Assembly (NCBI GenBank): GCA_947069175.1
Contig: CAMTDV010001633.1
Span: 56,588,102-56,652,101, forward strand
From: Scalesia atractyloides
Taxonomy: Eukaryota; Streptophyta; Magnoliopsida; Asterales; Asteraceae
Direction: 5' to 3'
DNA: 64,000 bases
Made by a program: the position numbers and the translations under genes. The notes under the pieces were generated by a model. It was not told the DNA's origin and made no database searches. It was given only the letters and a program-made list of their open reading frames with translations. Shown here piece after piece: positions 32,224 through 41,900 of the stretch (position 1 is its first letter; each line of letters starts with the position of its first letter).

Positions 32224-32679
32224 ACTTCACCGGTGGCGGTTCCAACCCCACAACCTGCTGCTGATCCAACGCCCCAACCGGCAGTTCAGCCATCTTCGTC
32301 GGGTTTTGGTAACCCGATTCCCACCTACCCAGATCTATCTGGATATGGTGCTGATTTCACTGCTCCTTCATACGATCCGTATCTTGAAGCAGCCATGAAC
32401 AATGCCCTTTATCATTCTTCTTATCCTAGTTACCCACCTTTTTACCCTTCCTATGCGACTACCGGGTATCAATCATATGTGTATACACACCCGGGTATGC
32501 ATCAACCGCAACCACCTCCACATCAGCCTCAGCCCCAACCACAAGCACCACTTGAGGCTATTAATGAGGCCTTAGATCAGGTTAGAGAAATGCGGCAACA
32601 AGTTAAGAAGTCGGAGAAGAAAACGAACAAATTTATCAAGAAACTTTACAAAGCTGTGAAAGGAAGAAAAGATGACTAG
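32224..32679 (+). CDS. gypsy2 ORF1, 3' part
   Basis: Continuation of the ORF at 16695-17450 in the same frame after the 5-bp target duplication: 151 codons to TAG at 32679. Pro/Gln/Tyr-rich (PQPAADPTPQPAVQP, SYPSYPPFYPSY), ending in a charged, probably helical segment (EALDQVREMRQQVKKSEKK) and a basic tail. It lies 709 bp upstream of the gag ATG. Confidence 0.65.
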   Translation, partial: TSPVAVPTPQPAADPTPQPAVQPSSSGFGNPIPTYPDLSGYGADFTAPSYDPYLEAAMNNALYHSSYPSYPPFYPSYATTGYQSYVYTHPGMHQPQPPPHQPQPQPQAPLEAINEALDQVREMRQQVKKSEKKTNKFIKKLYKAVKGRKDD

Positions 32680-33387
32680 TTTTATATTTTCATATATGTA
32701 ATTTAAATTCCAAAAGTCCCTGCGTGGACATTGTTACTTCTGTTAAGTTCCTACGTGAACTACTTTTGTTATTTCAAGTCCTATATATTAGGCAATTATG
32801 TAATCTTCCTTTTAGTAAAATTTCCTTATTATTTATTCCACTCAATCAATTATCATGATTTTATTCAAGTTTTATTGATCTGCTATATTATCCCAAAATC
32901 CATCGGCCAATGACCATGATCAAATAAATTGGCAAATGAAAATTTGGGAAGTAACCTTCTGTCTAGCAAAGGTGAACAATGTTCAACTTCCAAATTTATC
33001 ATTTCTCTGTGTCAAACTCGCAATGGGAGTTAACTCTTAAATCCTCGTGATAATTATTGTCACAATAATCACTTGGGTAAATGACAATGTTTAAACCCCA
33101 TCGTTTAAGTGATCAAGTTAGATCATGGCTAAAATGTTTAAACATTCAATAGTAGTGTAAAGCCAATGAGTAATAATACAGTAGTGGCGCATGACACACT
33201 AACTGATAAATTCTGGACTATGTCCGATCTATAAATGCCTTTGATGGTCCTTTGAGACCTAGGATATATATAATTGTACCACATTTAATATTTGAAATTT
33301 TGTATGGTCATAGAACCATGTTGTGAATAAGGGTACGCCATAGCATCTAACCGAATTCATCTCAATATTTAGAAGTAAATTGCAACA
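32680..33387 (+). other. gypsy2 spacer between ORF1 and gag
   Basis: AT-rich sequence with no supported ORF. Confidence 0.6.
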
Positions 33388-34167
33388 ATGGCGGATTCAA
33401 ATGAAGTCAACAGCAAACAAAATAACAATGATGCTAACGAAAAAATTATTATTAGTAAGAACGACTTGAGCGAACTTATTGCCGCAGAAGTCGGCAAAGA
33501 TTTAAAGGAAAAATCCGAACGACAACCGAAGTCGAGCGCTTCTCGCTCTAAGCCCGTCTCTAAACCTAAAACTCAGCCTAGCCACTCAAAGACGAAAAAG
33601 AGTGAGGCACACTCCTCGAATGTGAGGAGTATAGCAAAGAGTGATGAGCATCCTAAGAAGCCGAATGTCGATGGTGACGGTTGCTCCTACAAGTACTTCG
33701 TGTCTTGTAGACCCCGTGATTTTAATGGGGAAAAAGGAGCTGTTGAGTGCTTAAGATGGTTAGATGAGATGGAGACGGTGGTGGATATCAGCGGCTCCGC
33801 TGATAAAAATGTGGTTAAGTATGTATCTCAATCGTTCAAGGGCGATGCCCTCATCTGGTGGAAAGCCTTAGTCCAATCCACGGGCAAGGTTCATCTCTAC
33901 AACTTGAGTTGGTCCAAGTTTGTAGATCTTGTGAAGGATACCTACTGCCCACCTCATGAGGTGGAGAAAATCGAGTCAGATTTCTTAAATCTGACTATGA
34001 AGAACATAGATTGCCGGAAGTTTGTCACTGACTACAATTCTCTTTCAAGGCTAGTGCCTTATCTTGTTACCCCGGAGCCCAAACGCATTGCGCGTTTTAT
34101 CAATGGGCTAGCTCCTGAAATCAGAAGTATGGTTAAGGCGGTGCAGCCAGACACCTACAGTCTGTAA
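33388..34167 (+). pseudogene. gypsy2 gag
   Basis: 259 codons from ATG 33388 (MADSNEVNSKQNNND), preceded by CAACA. It has a charged N-terminal half, then the capsid domain: YKYFVSCRPRDFNGEKGAV, CLRWLDEMETVVDISG, DALIWWKALVQ, FVDLVKDTYCPPHEVEKIES, and the ARFINGLAPEIRSMV motif. A 1-nt frameshift near 34160 creates the stop at 34165. The proper frame continues into the zinc-knuckle segment. Confidence 0.85.
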
Positions 34168-35286
34168 TTGAGTTATCCCTCTCCCTCACACAGGACTATA
34201 TGAGGCAATTGTCAGTTAAGATTGACAATGAGGGAAAGAGGAAACGGGAGGACGGAAACTCGCAGAAATTTAACAAAAAGGGTAAGCATGGGTTTAGTAA
34301 GGATAATCAGAAGTCGAGTGACAAACCCACGTGCAAGACGTGTGGAAAACAACACTATGGGCAGTGTCGCTTGGAACAAAAACTAAAGCAATGCAATATC
34401 TGTAAGAAAACAGGGCATCGATCGCATGAATGCCGAAACATAAAGGATGCTACCTGTTTTGGATGTGGTGAGAAAGGCCACATCAAGACAAACTGCCCTA
34501 AGGCGAATACAGAGGGTAAGGCCAAAACTTCTGAAGCTAAGAAAGCCACTGGTAGGGCCTTTCAAATGAATGCCAAGGAGGCAGTGAAGGAAAACAATGT
34601 CATAACGGGTACGTTCCCTATCAACGATGCTTTTGCTAGAGTTCTTTTCGATTCGAGCGCCAATAAATCGTTTATAGATCATAAGTTTAGTGAACTATTA
34701 AACTTGCCCGTAAGAACTCTAGACATAACTTATGAAGTAGAGCTCGCTGATGGAACTATAGAAACCGCTTCATCCATTCTTGACGGATGCTTCATATCCA
34801 TCAAGAATCATCCTATCCCTGTTTCTCTTTTACCTACGAAACTAGCGAGATTCGATGTAGTCTTAGGCATGGATTGGTTATCGCATAACCAAGCTCGCAT
34901 TGCCTGCGATAAGAAACTCATTGAAATCAAATCCCCGTCTGGTAAAATCCTCACCATTCATGGAGACAAACACTTTGGATTGCCTGATAAAGCAGTTTTG
35001 CTTAAGGCATCTAGATGTATGACGAGAGGTTGTGTCATTTACATGGCACAAGTTACCATCGATGAACCCAAACCGAGGATCGAGGATATACCTATCATTT
35101 CTGAATACCCAAACGTGTTCCCTGAGGAATTACCTGGCCTACCTCCTGATAGGCAGGTAGAGTTTCGAATCAACATCATACCTGGAGCAGCTCCCATAGC
35201 TAAAGCTCCATACCGTTTAGCACCCACCGAAATGAAAGAATTGAGAACCCAATTGGACGAACTCTTAGAGAAAGGTTTTATTCAAC
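34168..35286 (+). pseudogene. gypsy2 zinc knuckles, protease and RT start (interrupted by hAT)
   Basis: An open stretch from before 34200. Three Cys/His clusters: CKTCGKQHYGQC, CNICKKTGHRSHEC and CFGCGEKGHIKTNC. The protease region has LFDSSANKSF where D-T/S-G is expected, so the catalytic Gly is replaced by Ser; VVLGMDWLSHNQ is retained. RT begins with GAAPIAKAPYRLAPTEMKEL and LLEKGFIQ and is then cut by the hAT at 35287. The open frame to 35399 runs into transposon DNA. Confidence 0.85.
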
Positions 35287-36016
35287 TAGGGGTGTTCATG
35301 AGCCGATCCAATCCGAGCGAGGGTCTGCTCATGCTCGGATTGAATTACAACCAATCCGATCCGATTGGATCGAATTTGCAAAACCGAGCACAAAAGTGAT
35401 GCTCATGCTCGGATTGAATTTGAATCGAGCGGATCGTTTTCGCTCAGTTTCGCTTGGTTTTTATCAGCACGGAAATTAAAACATGTGTAGCAACACAAAA
35501 AAAATCTTAAATCAAGACTATTACAAAACTGTATTCAACAGAAAGAAATCCTAACTTAATTAAAACATGTCCAACACCTTACTAACAAAAGCAATACATA
35601 ACTAAAATCATGATTCTAAAATGTTCTTAATAATATCAAGAAGCACAAAATAAAGTGTGAAATACAAAATCATGATTGTACCGTATCCTTATGAGTTAAA
35701 CTTGAGCAGCAGCGAGGTATGTGGCATGAGGTATGTAGCAGGAGATTAGGTGCTGATTTGAATTTTTAGGGATTAGGGTTAGGTTTTGGTATTGAGTTGG
35801 GCTAGAATGGTACTTGGGCTACTTATCTACATAACTATATATTTAATTATTTAATAAAAATAATTCGAGCGAAACCGAGCAATCGACGAGCAAGCGGACC
35901 TTTGCTCATGCTTGGCTCGTTTTCAAATTGAACCGAGCCGAGTGGCTCATTTACATACTCAGCGGGAATCGAACGAGCATTTTTCGAGCGATCGTCGAGC
36001 AGTTTGGACAGCCCTA
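35287..36016 (+). mobile_element. Non-autonomous hAT-type transposon (730 bp)
   Basis: Imperfect terminal inverted repeats TAGGGGTGTTCA and TAGGGCTGTCCA (reverse complement of the right end). Perfect 8-bp target duplication TATTCAAC at 35279-35286 and 36017-36024; 8 bp is the hAT hallmark. Subterminal DNA is rich in CGAGC/GCTCG motifs. No transposase ORF. It splits the gypsy2 RT gene. Orientation is arbitrary. Confidence 0.92.
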
Positions 36017-36024
36017 TATTCAAC

Positions 36025-36142
36025 CTAGTTCTTCGCCATGGGGAGCTCCTATCCTGTTCGTCAAAAAGAAGGACGGATCAATGCGGATGTGCATTGATTA
36101 CCGTGAACTCAATAAGATAACGGTCAAGAATCGTTATCCCTT
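36025..36142 (+). pseudogene. gypsy2 RT, continuation and truncation
   Basis: After the hAT the RT frame resumes (SSSPWGAPILFVKKKDGSM, RMCIDYRELNKITVKNRYP). At ~36143 it runs into LTR sequence equivalent to position 14702. The rest of RT, RNase H, integrase and the first ~1.28 kb of the 3' LTR are missing. Confidence 0.9.
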
Positions 36143-37941
36143 GCTATAGTTTGCCCATTTTGCCTTTAAATGACGATATTGCCCTTTTGGCACTTTAAAT
36201 GAGTTTTAAACATTTTAATGGACCAAAACCTTATATTTACTAATGTAATATACATATTAACATATTCTGGTCATACAAACCTGGTCACAACAACAGTTTT
36301 ACTTAAATACCATTTAAATCGTCATTTAGCGGCTTAATCGCCGTTTCGGCGCATAATATGGTTTAAAACCATATTAGAGCATTAAGACTTGATACCTACT
36401 GATTTCAAAACATGTTTTCAAAGTATTAACAGTAGGTACATGTCCCAAACTCAGATTCCCAAATAAGTTATTAATTATATGTGAAATGACCAAATTACCC
36501 TTTCGGGACATAGTTTGGTCTTAAACTATGAACCACGCATATAATTGATGTCCTACTGATATAACATCACAAAATAGGTATTATGTTATTAACATCAATT
36601 TACTTATAAGGTCGTTTATCACATTTTAAAATGACGAAATTGCCCTTTTAAGGCATAGTTTGCTTTCAAAACCATAACGGGCCATCATATGGATAACTTA
36701 CTGTTATAATAGCATATTTTAAACTTAATGGCATATGGAACTTGTGTAAGACTCACCCGGTTACCTAGTTTCGCTTATATATGCGTACGGTTAAGCCTAT
36801 GTAACTAGTTTACGCAATTTAACCGAAACGGGTTTAACCATATCAAAATATTCTCAAATTTCAGAATGTAGAATGGTAACCCATGTTATACAAGTCCTAG
36901 TACTTGTCGGGTCCAAAATGCATTCTTTCCCGGTTATCGCTTAATCTAGCGTTTCGTACTGTTATCTTTATTTAAAAGTTAGTTGGTCTAAGTCAATGAC
37001 TAAATAAAGACCCGGTAGCTAACTAATCGGTTATTAATATCATCCATTCCAAACTAGAGACTTCCTGTAGATTGTCGCCAAGCTAGTTTAATTTGATTAC
37101 GGTTGTGCTTTGCTTATTTTCTTATTTACTAAAGATTTGCAAGCCAGGTAAATACTTTAACTTATTTTCCCTTATACGGGCTTGGGATACGGTATACTAA
37201 TACATCATGGTTGGATATGGGATCAAAGACCAATGAGTCGAGAATTCAAATAATCTATTTTAATTCGTATTGCTTAATATTAAACATTTGGGGGTTAAAA
37301 CGACCGTGTCCTGGATATCCACGGCTCATTTAATTGCAAATGGCCGCGACCTAAGCACGGGGTGTAGGCATACACCCGTCAGATGCTAAAACAAAGTATA
37401 ACCCATTAGGGGTGCACCTAGTTAAAGTGGCGTGTCGATTAATCAGGATCCCGACATTGTTTTCGGGCTCTAAATATATTATTAGCATGTAAAACTGATA
37501 ACATGAAAGTTATTTGTCCCAAGTTATTTATAAAACTAAGTACCATTGCATACACTAAATGTTTTCAAAATGTTTTCAAAATGAGTCGGTTAAATGTATT
37601 TACCAGTGAAAACTGACGTATTTTCAAAAGACTAAGCGCAGGTGACAAGTATTCATAATAGGCTGGAAGTACTCAGCGAAGCTTAAAAAGAATTGCAACC
37701 CTTGCTTAAAAGGCCTTAGTCTTTCAAGTTTCCTTTTTGTAATCATTTCGATCCGCCGGTGGATCTAGTTACAAGCGTTGTATATTATTTTTGAACTTTG
37801 AACATTCATACGTTTGTAATAGTAATTATCCAGACTTCCGTTGTGTTATATTGTATTGTTTGGTAATGATGATATCAACTTACGTCACGATATTCCCCAA
37901 CCGGGCCCACCGGGTTACACGTGGAAATTAGGGGTGTGACA
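36143..37941 (+). repeat. gypsy2 3' LTR, 5'-truncated
   Basis: About 1.8 kb matching 14702-16513 with scattered substitutions and small indels, ending GTGTGACA. The palindrome-bearing first part of the LTR is missing. Confidence 0.9.
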
Positions 37942-37946
37942 ACAAC

Positions 37947-40205
37947 GTTTATTTAAGAATGTTGTGTAATGCTCATATTCAAATAAGACTTGATTATATA
38001 AATTCTGGCAGCACCTCGTAATTACAAGTTCTCCGTTTACAAAAGCTCCAATCCAAAATTTACGAGTTCATGCGTACGGATAGACCTGTATATAAGCCTT
38101 AGTCCTCCGCGTGCAGAACTCCTGCGTTAGAGGTGCTCATATGTGCGTAGGACTCCTGTGCATGTGTGAGTCCTTTACAATTCAACTCAATCTCAAACCT
38201 AACTTATACAACAATGCTACCTATACATAACGACTTGTACAAACGATGCAGGCATTAGACATTAAGTGTACTAACACACACACTAAGCCTCTGCTCTTGG
38301 GTGGTCACAAGGAGTTTAGGATCACTTCATTAAATACTTATAATTGCTTAGTTTGAGAGAGGGGGTACTTGTAATCAACAACCCTTCCACAAGTTGTTTA
38401 AACCTATCATGCTTGGTCCATTATGATTCACTTAATAACCATTGTTTATGGACACGCTATGCCATTATAGGCTAAACCCCTTGTGTTGCTTGGGTTGAAG
38501 ATGAAGCTTAGTATGAATTAAATGTTTAATCGTTGGCAAAGAGGTGTGTTGTATCTTTAATAATTCCTTCTATCATTCTTCTTTCGTAATGAGCTTGTGA
38601 TTGTTTTGGTCTTTGATCTTGTGGGAGTCCTTGATAACCAAATAAGATGAAGCTTATTAGTACACTCATAGTGTGTAACAACCCATATACTAATAAGGGA
38701 AATCCGATCTTAGAGAAGTGGTTGACCCGTTTGTGGAAACACATCTTGTGATCATCCCTCGTTTATCAAGAATATCGTTTGTGGCATGCATGGTCTATAT
38801 GCTAGGCCTCAACAATTAGCCAAAACTTGGTCTTGTGACTTGTCTAACACGGTCTATATGTTAGACTTGGCGCGGTCCAAGAGTTGTTGAACCCATGTTA
38901 AAATACTATACGTCTTTATATTTTTTTATTATTATAACGCCACCCATTAAATAAAAATGAATCACCCTAATTCATCACAATGTCATTAGCACCCGTGGAG
39001 AGAACTTTGAAATATCCTTGCTATCTTTGGAATGAGATAAAGGTATGCCATATATGCGAACCATGTAAAAGAAAGAAGAGTAGTTGGATGTAACTAACCC
39101 AAGATTAGGGTATTATTCCTTAAAAAGAACCTTTCTCCAAGATTGGGCAATGAATTATCTTTAACCGACTCTAATTTTATTTTAACCTTAAAGTCACATC
39201 TTGTAAATCTAATAAAAATTGGTCGGTAACCTTAGCTAGGAGCCGGGCCTATGAGTTAATTAATCTGACCACTTGCTAATAAAATAACTATAATTCATCC
39301 CAAGTGGAGTCGGAGATCCAAAGTAACACTATTCGTGCTCTTGATATTCCCTACTAATCATCTATTACTTGCTTTATTTTCTGGTTTTAATATAAAAATA
39401 ACAAAATATACGTAATTAAACTAGTTGGTAATTTAAAGTAACAATTAAAAATCATATCCTTTGGGTTCGATACTTGGTTCTTACCTTAAGCTCTACTACA
39501 AAACGCTTGCCTATTGTGTGTGTCTAGCCAAAGTAAAAATCATTTCTTATAAATTTAAAGCTAGGTGTAACTCTCTAAAAGTTATTGAATTAACCCACCT
39601 AACACGTGCTAAGAGTTATTAAATTAACTAGACCAACATATCACAAGACGCCACGCATCAGTGTGTAAAACTTTTTTTTTTTTTTGTGTTCTGGAAGACT
39701 AGTTGTGGAATGATAGAATCCGCCAACTTTATTTGGAAATCCTTTATGGGTCTTTCTACTCAATTAGTTAAACCCTTGGATTTCCATGCCTACCAACATA
39801 AGGTTTGAATGTGCCCATCCTTGTTACTATATCTCGGTAAATACAAATTGCTTTAGTATAACATATTGTCATACAAAACCCTTTTTTCATAAATTCTTTA
39901 TTAAAACCTATGTCACTCACCGACTTTTTAGTTGACCCATGTTTTCTCACATATGTTTCAGGTGCCAATCCATGATTCCATTCAAGTTTGCTTCATATAG
40001 AAAATGGACTTTGCCTTAGTACTTTAATCATAAACAATGGTTATGTGATGTTTTGAAACAAGTTGTTTTGTGTTGGTTTGTTAATTTGAAAACAATGTAA
40101 TCTTGTTAACTATTAATATGTCGCAACTTTAAATTAGTGCCATATGTTTTGAACAATCTATCTACATGACGAACCAACATTTCCACTGCCAGTTGGGGTG
40201 TTACA
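37947..40205 (-). repeat. LTR-like block in tandem unit U1
   Basis: 2.26 kb ending, on the plus strand, in GGGGTGTTACA (40205). On the minus strand this gives TGTAACACCCCAACTGG, a typical LTR start. No coding domain is recognised. It joins the copia2 LTR at the 13401-13418 / 37947 junction and recurs at 43363-45621. The other end of the putative LTR is unclear. Confidence 0.45.
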
Positions 40206-41246
40206 CAACTTTTGTGAAAATGTCAAAGGATGAGTGCATTGATTGGTTGAAAAGGCATGTGCTTTATCTAGTTAAGAGATGTTACTTTCAAAACTATGAT
40301 GTGAATAGCTTGTTGGATGAAATGGAGAGGGTCAAAAAATGATTACACACCCATATGTGAAAGTGACCCCTCTTAACTAGAAGCTTGGTAGTAAAAGAAA
40401 ACCAACACCAAAAGTTGTGACAAAGTTATTTAGGATGAAACAGGAGCTAATTCATGCACAGTGACCTCCAAAGAACTCAATAGTAAGATGAAAAGAGTCT
40501 ACCCTCATAAATGAATACACAAATTATAGAGCTGCACTAAAGAAGCATCCTAAAAAATTCCCTCCACCACTCACTTGGGAGGACACAAAGATCTATCTTG
40601 CTGATAAAAAGAAGTCTGCTGTTGTTCAATTTAATCCCCAAGAGATATTGTCTTACAATCCAAAGATCATGGAGAACTATATGAACAACCAAAAGAAAAA
40701 AAATCATGGTTATGACCATTGGATTCCATGGTTTTATATGAAGAAGAAAAGATTCTCCTTGTAAGCTACATGCCTGATGTTATTCATATATTCAAAACTA
40801 ACGAAGATCAGGCTACATGCACTTACATTGTTGCATTAGACGAATCAACAAAAGATTTACCATATCAATCAGTGGCACGCCAAGTGGTATTTGTGTCTAT
40901 AAGGCCATATTTTTATCCACCTATTGAAGTCCTAGGCTTACCTCCAATCCTCCCTAACCCAAGGATTATGAGATGGAAAGCAACGAAATACTCTAATAAT
41001 GTGGAAATCTTCAGAGAAAATGGCTCTGTAACCTAGACAGATAGGTAAGGTGTTCAAAGTTTAAGCCTCAATGACATAAAAGTCATAATGGATCTTGAGC
41101 TGGAAAGAGATGAGAATGATGTACAAGCCATCAACTTGGAACTTGGCAGGAAAGACATGATAAAAGAAAGGTTGTTTGTCCTCAACAAGTAACAAAAGAG
41201 AGGCCAAATAAGTGTAATTTTGGCATCAGCAGATATAGGTGGAGAT
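40206..41246 (+). pseudogene. copia3 3' internal remnant, unknown ORF fragments
   Basis: Coding-like but broken. A 105-codon segment at 40719-41036 (MDSMVLYEEEKILLVSYMPD, LPYQSVARQVVFVSIRPYF) and shorter pieces (KDECIDWLKRHVLYLVKRCY near 40220; LELERDENDVQAINLELGRK near 41095). I do not recognise the family. It lies directly before a PPT and LTR, so it may be the tail of a copia element's extra ORF. The same segment at 46136-46453 encodes an identical 105-residue translation. Confidence 0.5.
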
Positions 41247-41900
41247 TGTTGGGTTATGTAAGATCTGCTGATGATGAAAGCTAAAACTAAAAGGAACCAT
41301 CTTCCTTAGCTTGTGAAATAAAGTTTTTGCAAGAATCAAAGTACCAGAAGTTCCCCCTTAAAGGCTTCACAAACAACCACCCAAACCATCTGGAAAAGAA
41401 CTACTAGGTTCATAGAGCTGGAAATCAAGTCAAAGAGTTGTATTGAGAAAGTTCTGTTAACAAGTCAACAACTGAAGACAAAGTGATGGGTCAACAAGTC
41501 AAAGCTGAAGACAAGTGATGGTCAACAACCGAAGACTAAAGTACTAGGAACCAAACTACTGGACTATTCTGATAGTTTGGTTTCCCAAAAGTTTTCTTTG
41601 TAATTTCAAGTAGTTTAGCTTTCCAGTCATTTAGTCTACTGTCCAACAGTTTTGCAAACTGCAGGCAGTTACACATGTATTGGGTTGTTTTAAGATGCTT
41701 TTACGGTGACGTCACTAACAATTCTCTCCTCCTATAAATAGAACACTACACGATGTAATTAATTAACTCTTATAGTTGAATATCCCCATATCAACAAATA
41801 TAGAGAGAGAAAAACATAAGTAAGAGAAAGAGTGCACCTGGTGAGTGGGAGTTATAGTTGTACTTTGATAATTGTTCAAATCAATAATAGAAATAAACTG
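41247..41900 (+). repeat. copia3 LTR, truncated at the duplication junction
   Basis: Starts TGTTGGGTTATG after the purine tract ATAGGTGGAGA. TATA box CCTATAAATA at 41731-41740, and a perfect TGACGTCA at 41707-41714 upstream of it. It stops at 41900, where the second tandem unit begins. The full-length copy is 46664-47446. Confidence 0.75.

Larger units (their letters stand above)
13419..37941 (+). mobile_element. gypsy2: Ty3/gypsy element, nested and internally deleted
   Basis: It starts TGTGACACC at 13419 and ends GTGTGACA at 37941, flanked by GCAAC (13414-13418) and ACAAC (37942-37946), a 5-bp target duplication with one mismatch. Order: 5' LTR, PBS, ORF1 (split by copia1), gag, zinc knuckles, protease, start of RT (split by a hAT), a deletion junction at ~36143, then the 3' part of the 3' LTR. 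Without the nested insertions it is about 9.0 kb. The empty site is preserved at 43358-43362 in the second tandem unit, which confirms the insertion boundaries. Confidence 0.88.
11961..41900. repeat. Tandem unit U1 (5.4 kb), split by gypsy2
   Basis: U1 consists of 11961-13418 and 37947-41900, interrupted by gypsy2. Joined, it is about 5.41 kb and matches 41901-47317 (5417 bp) end to end with scattered substitutions and small indels. The U1/U2 junction reads AAACTG|AATCC. The outer borders read CCCG|AATCC on the left and AAACTG|ATACT on the right, leaving only G/A microhomology. Confidence 0.85.

Noticed and set aside
38526..38744. 72-codon ORF conserved in both tandem units (also 43949-44167)
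   Set aside because: Identity is explained by the recent duplication; it is non-coding in character with no recognised motif.
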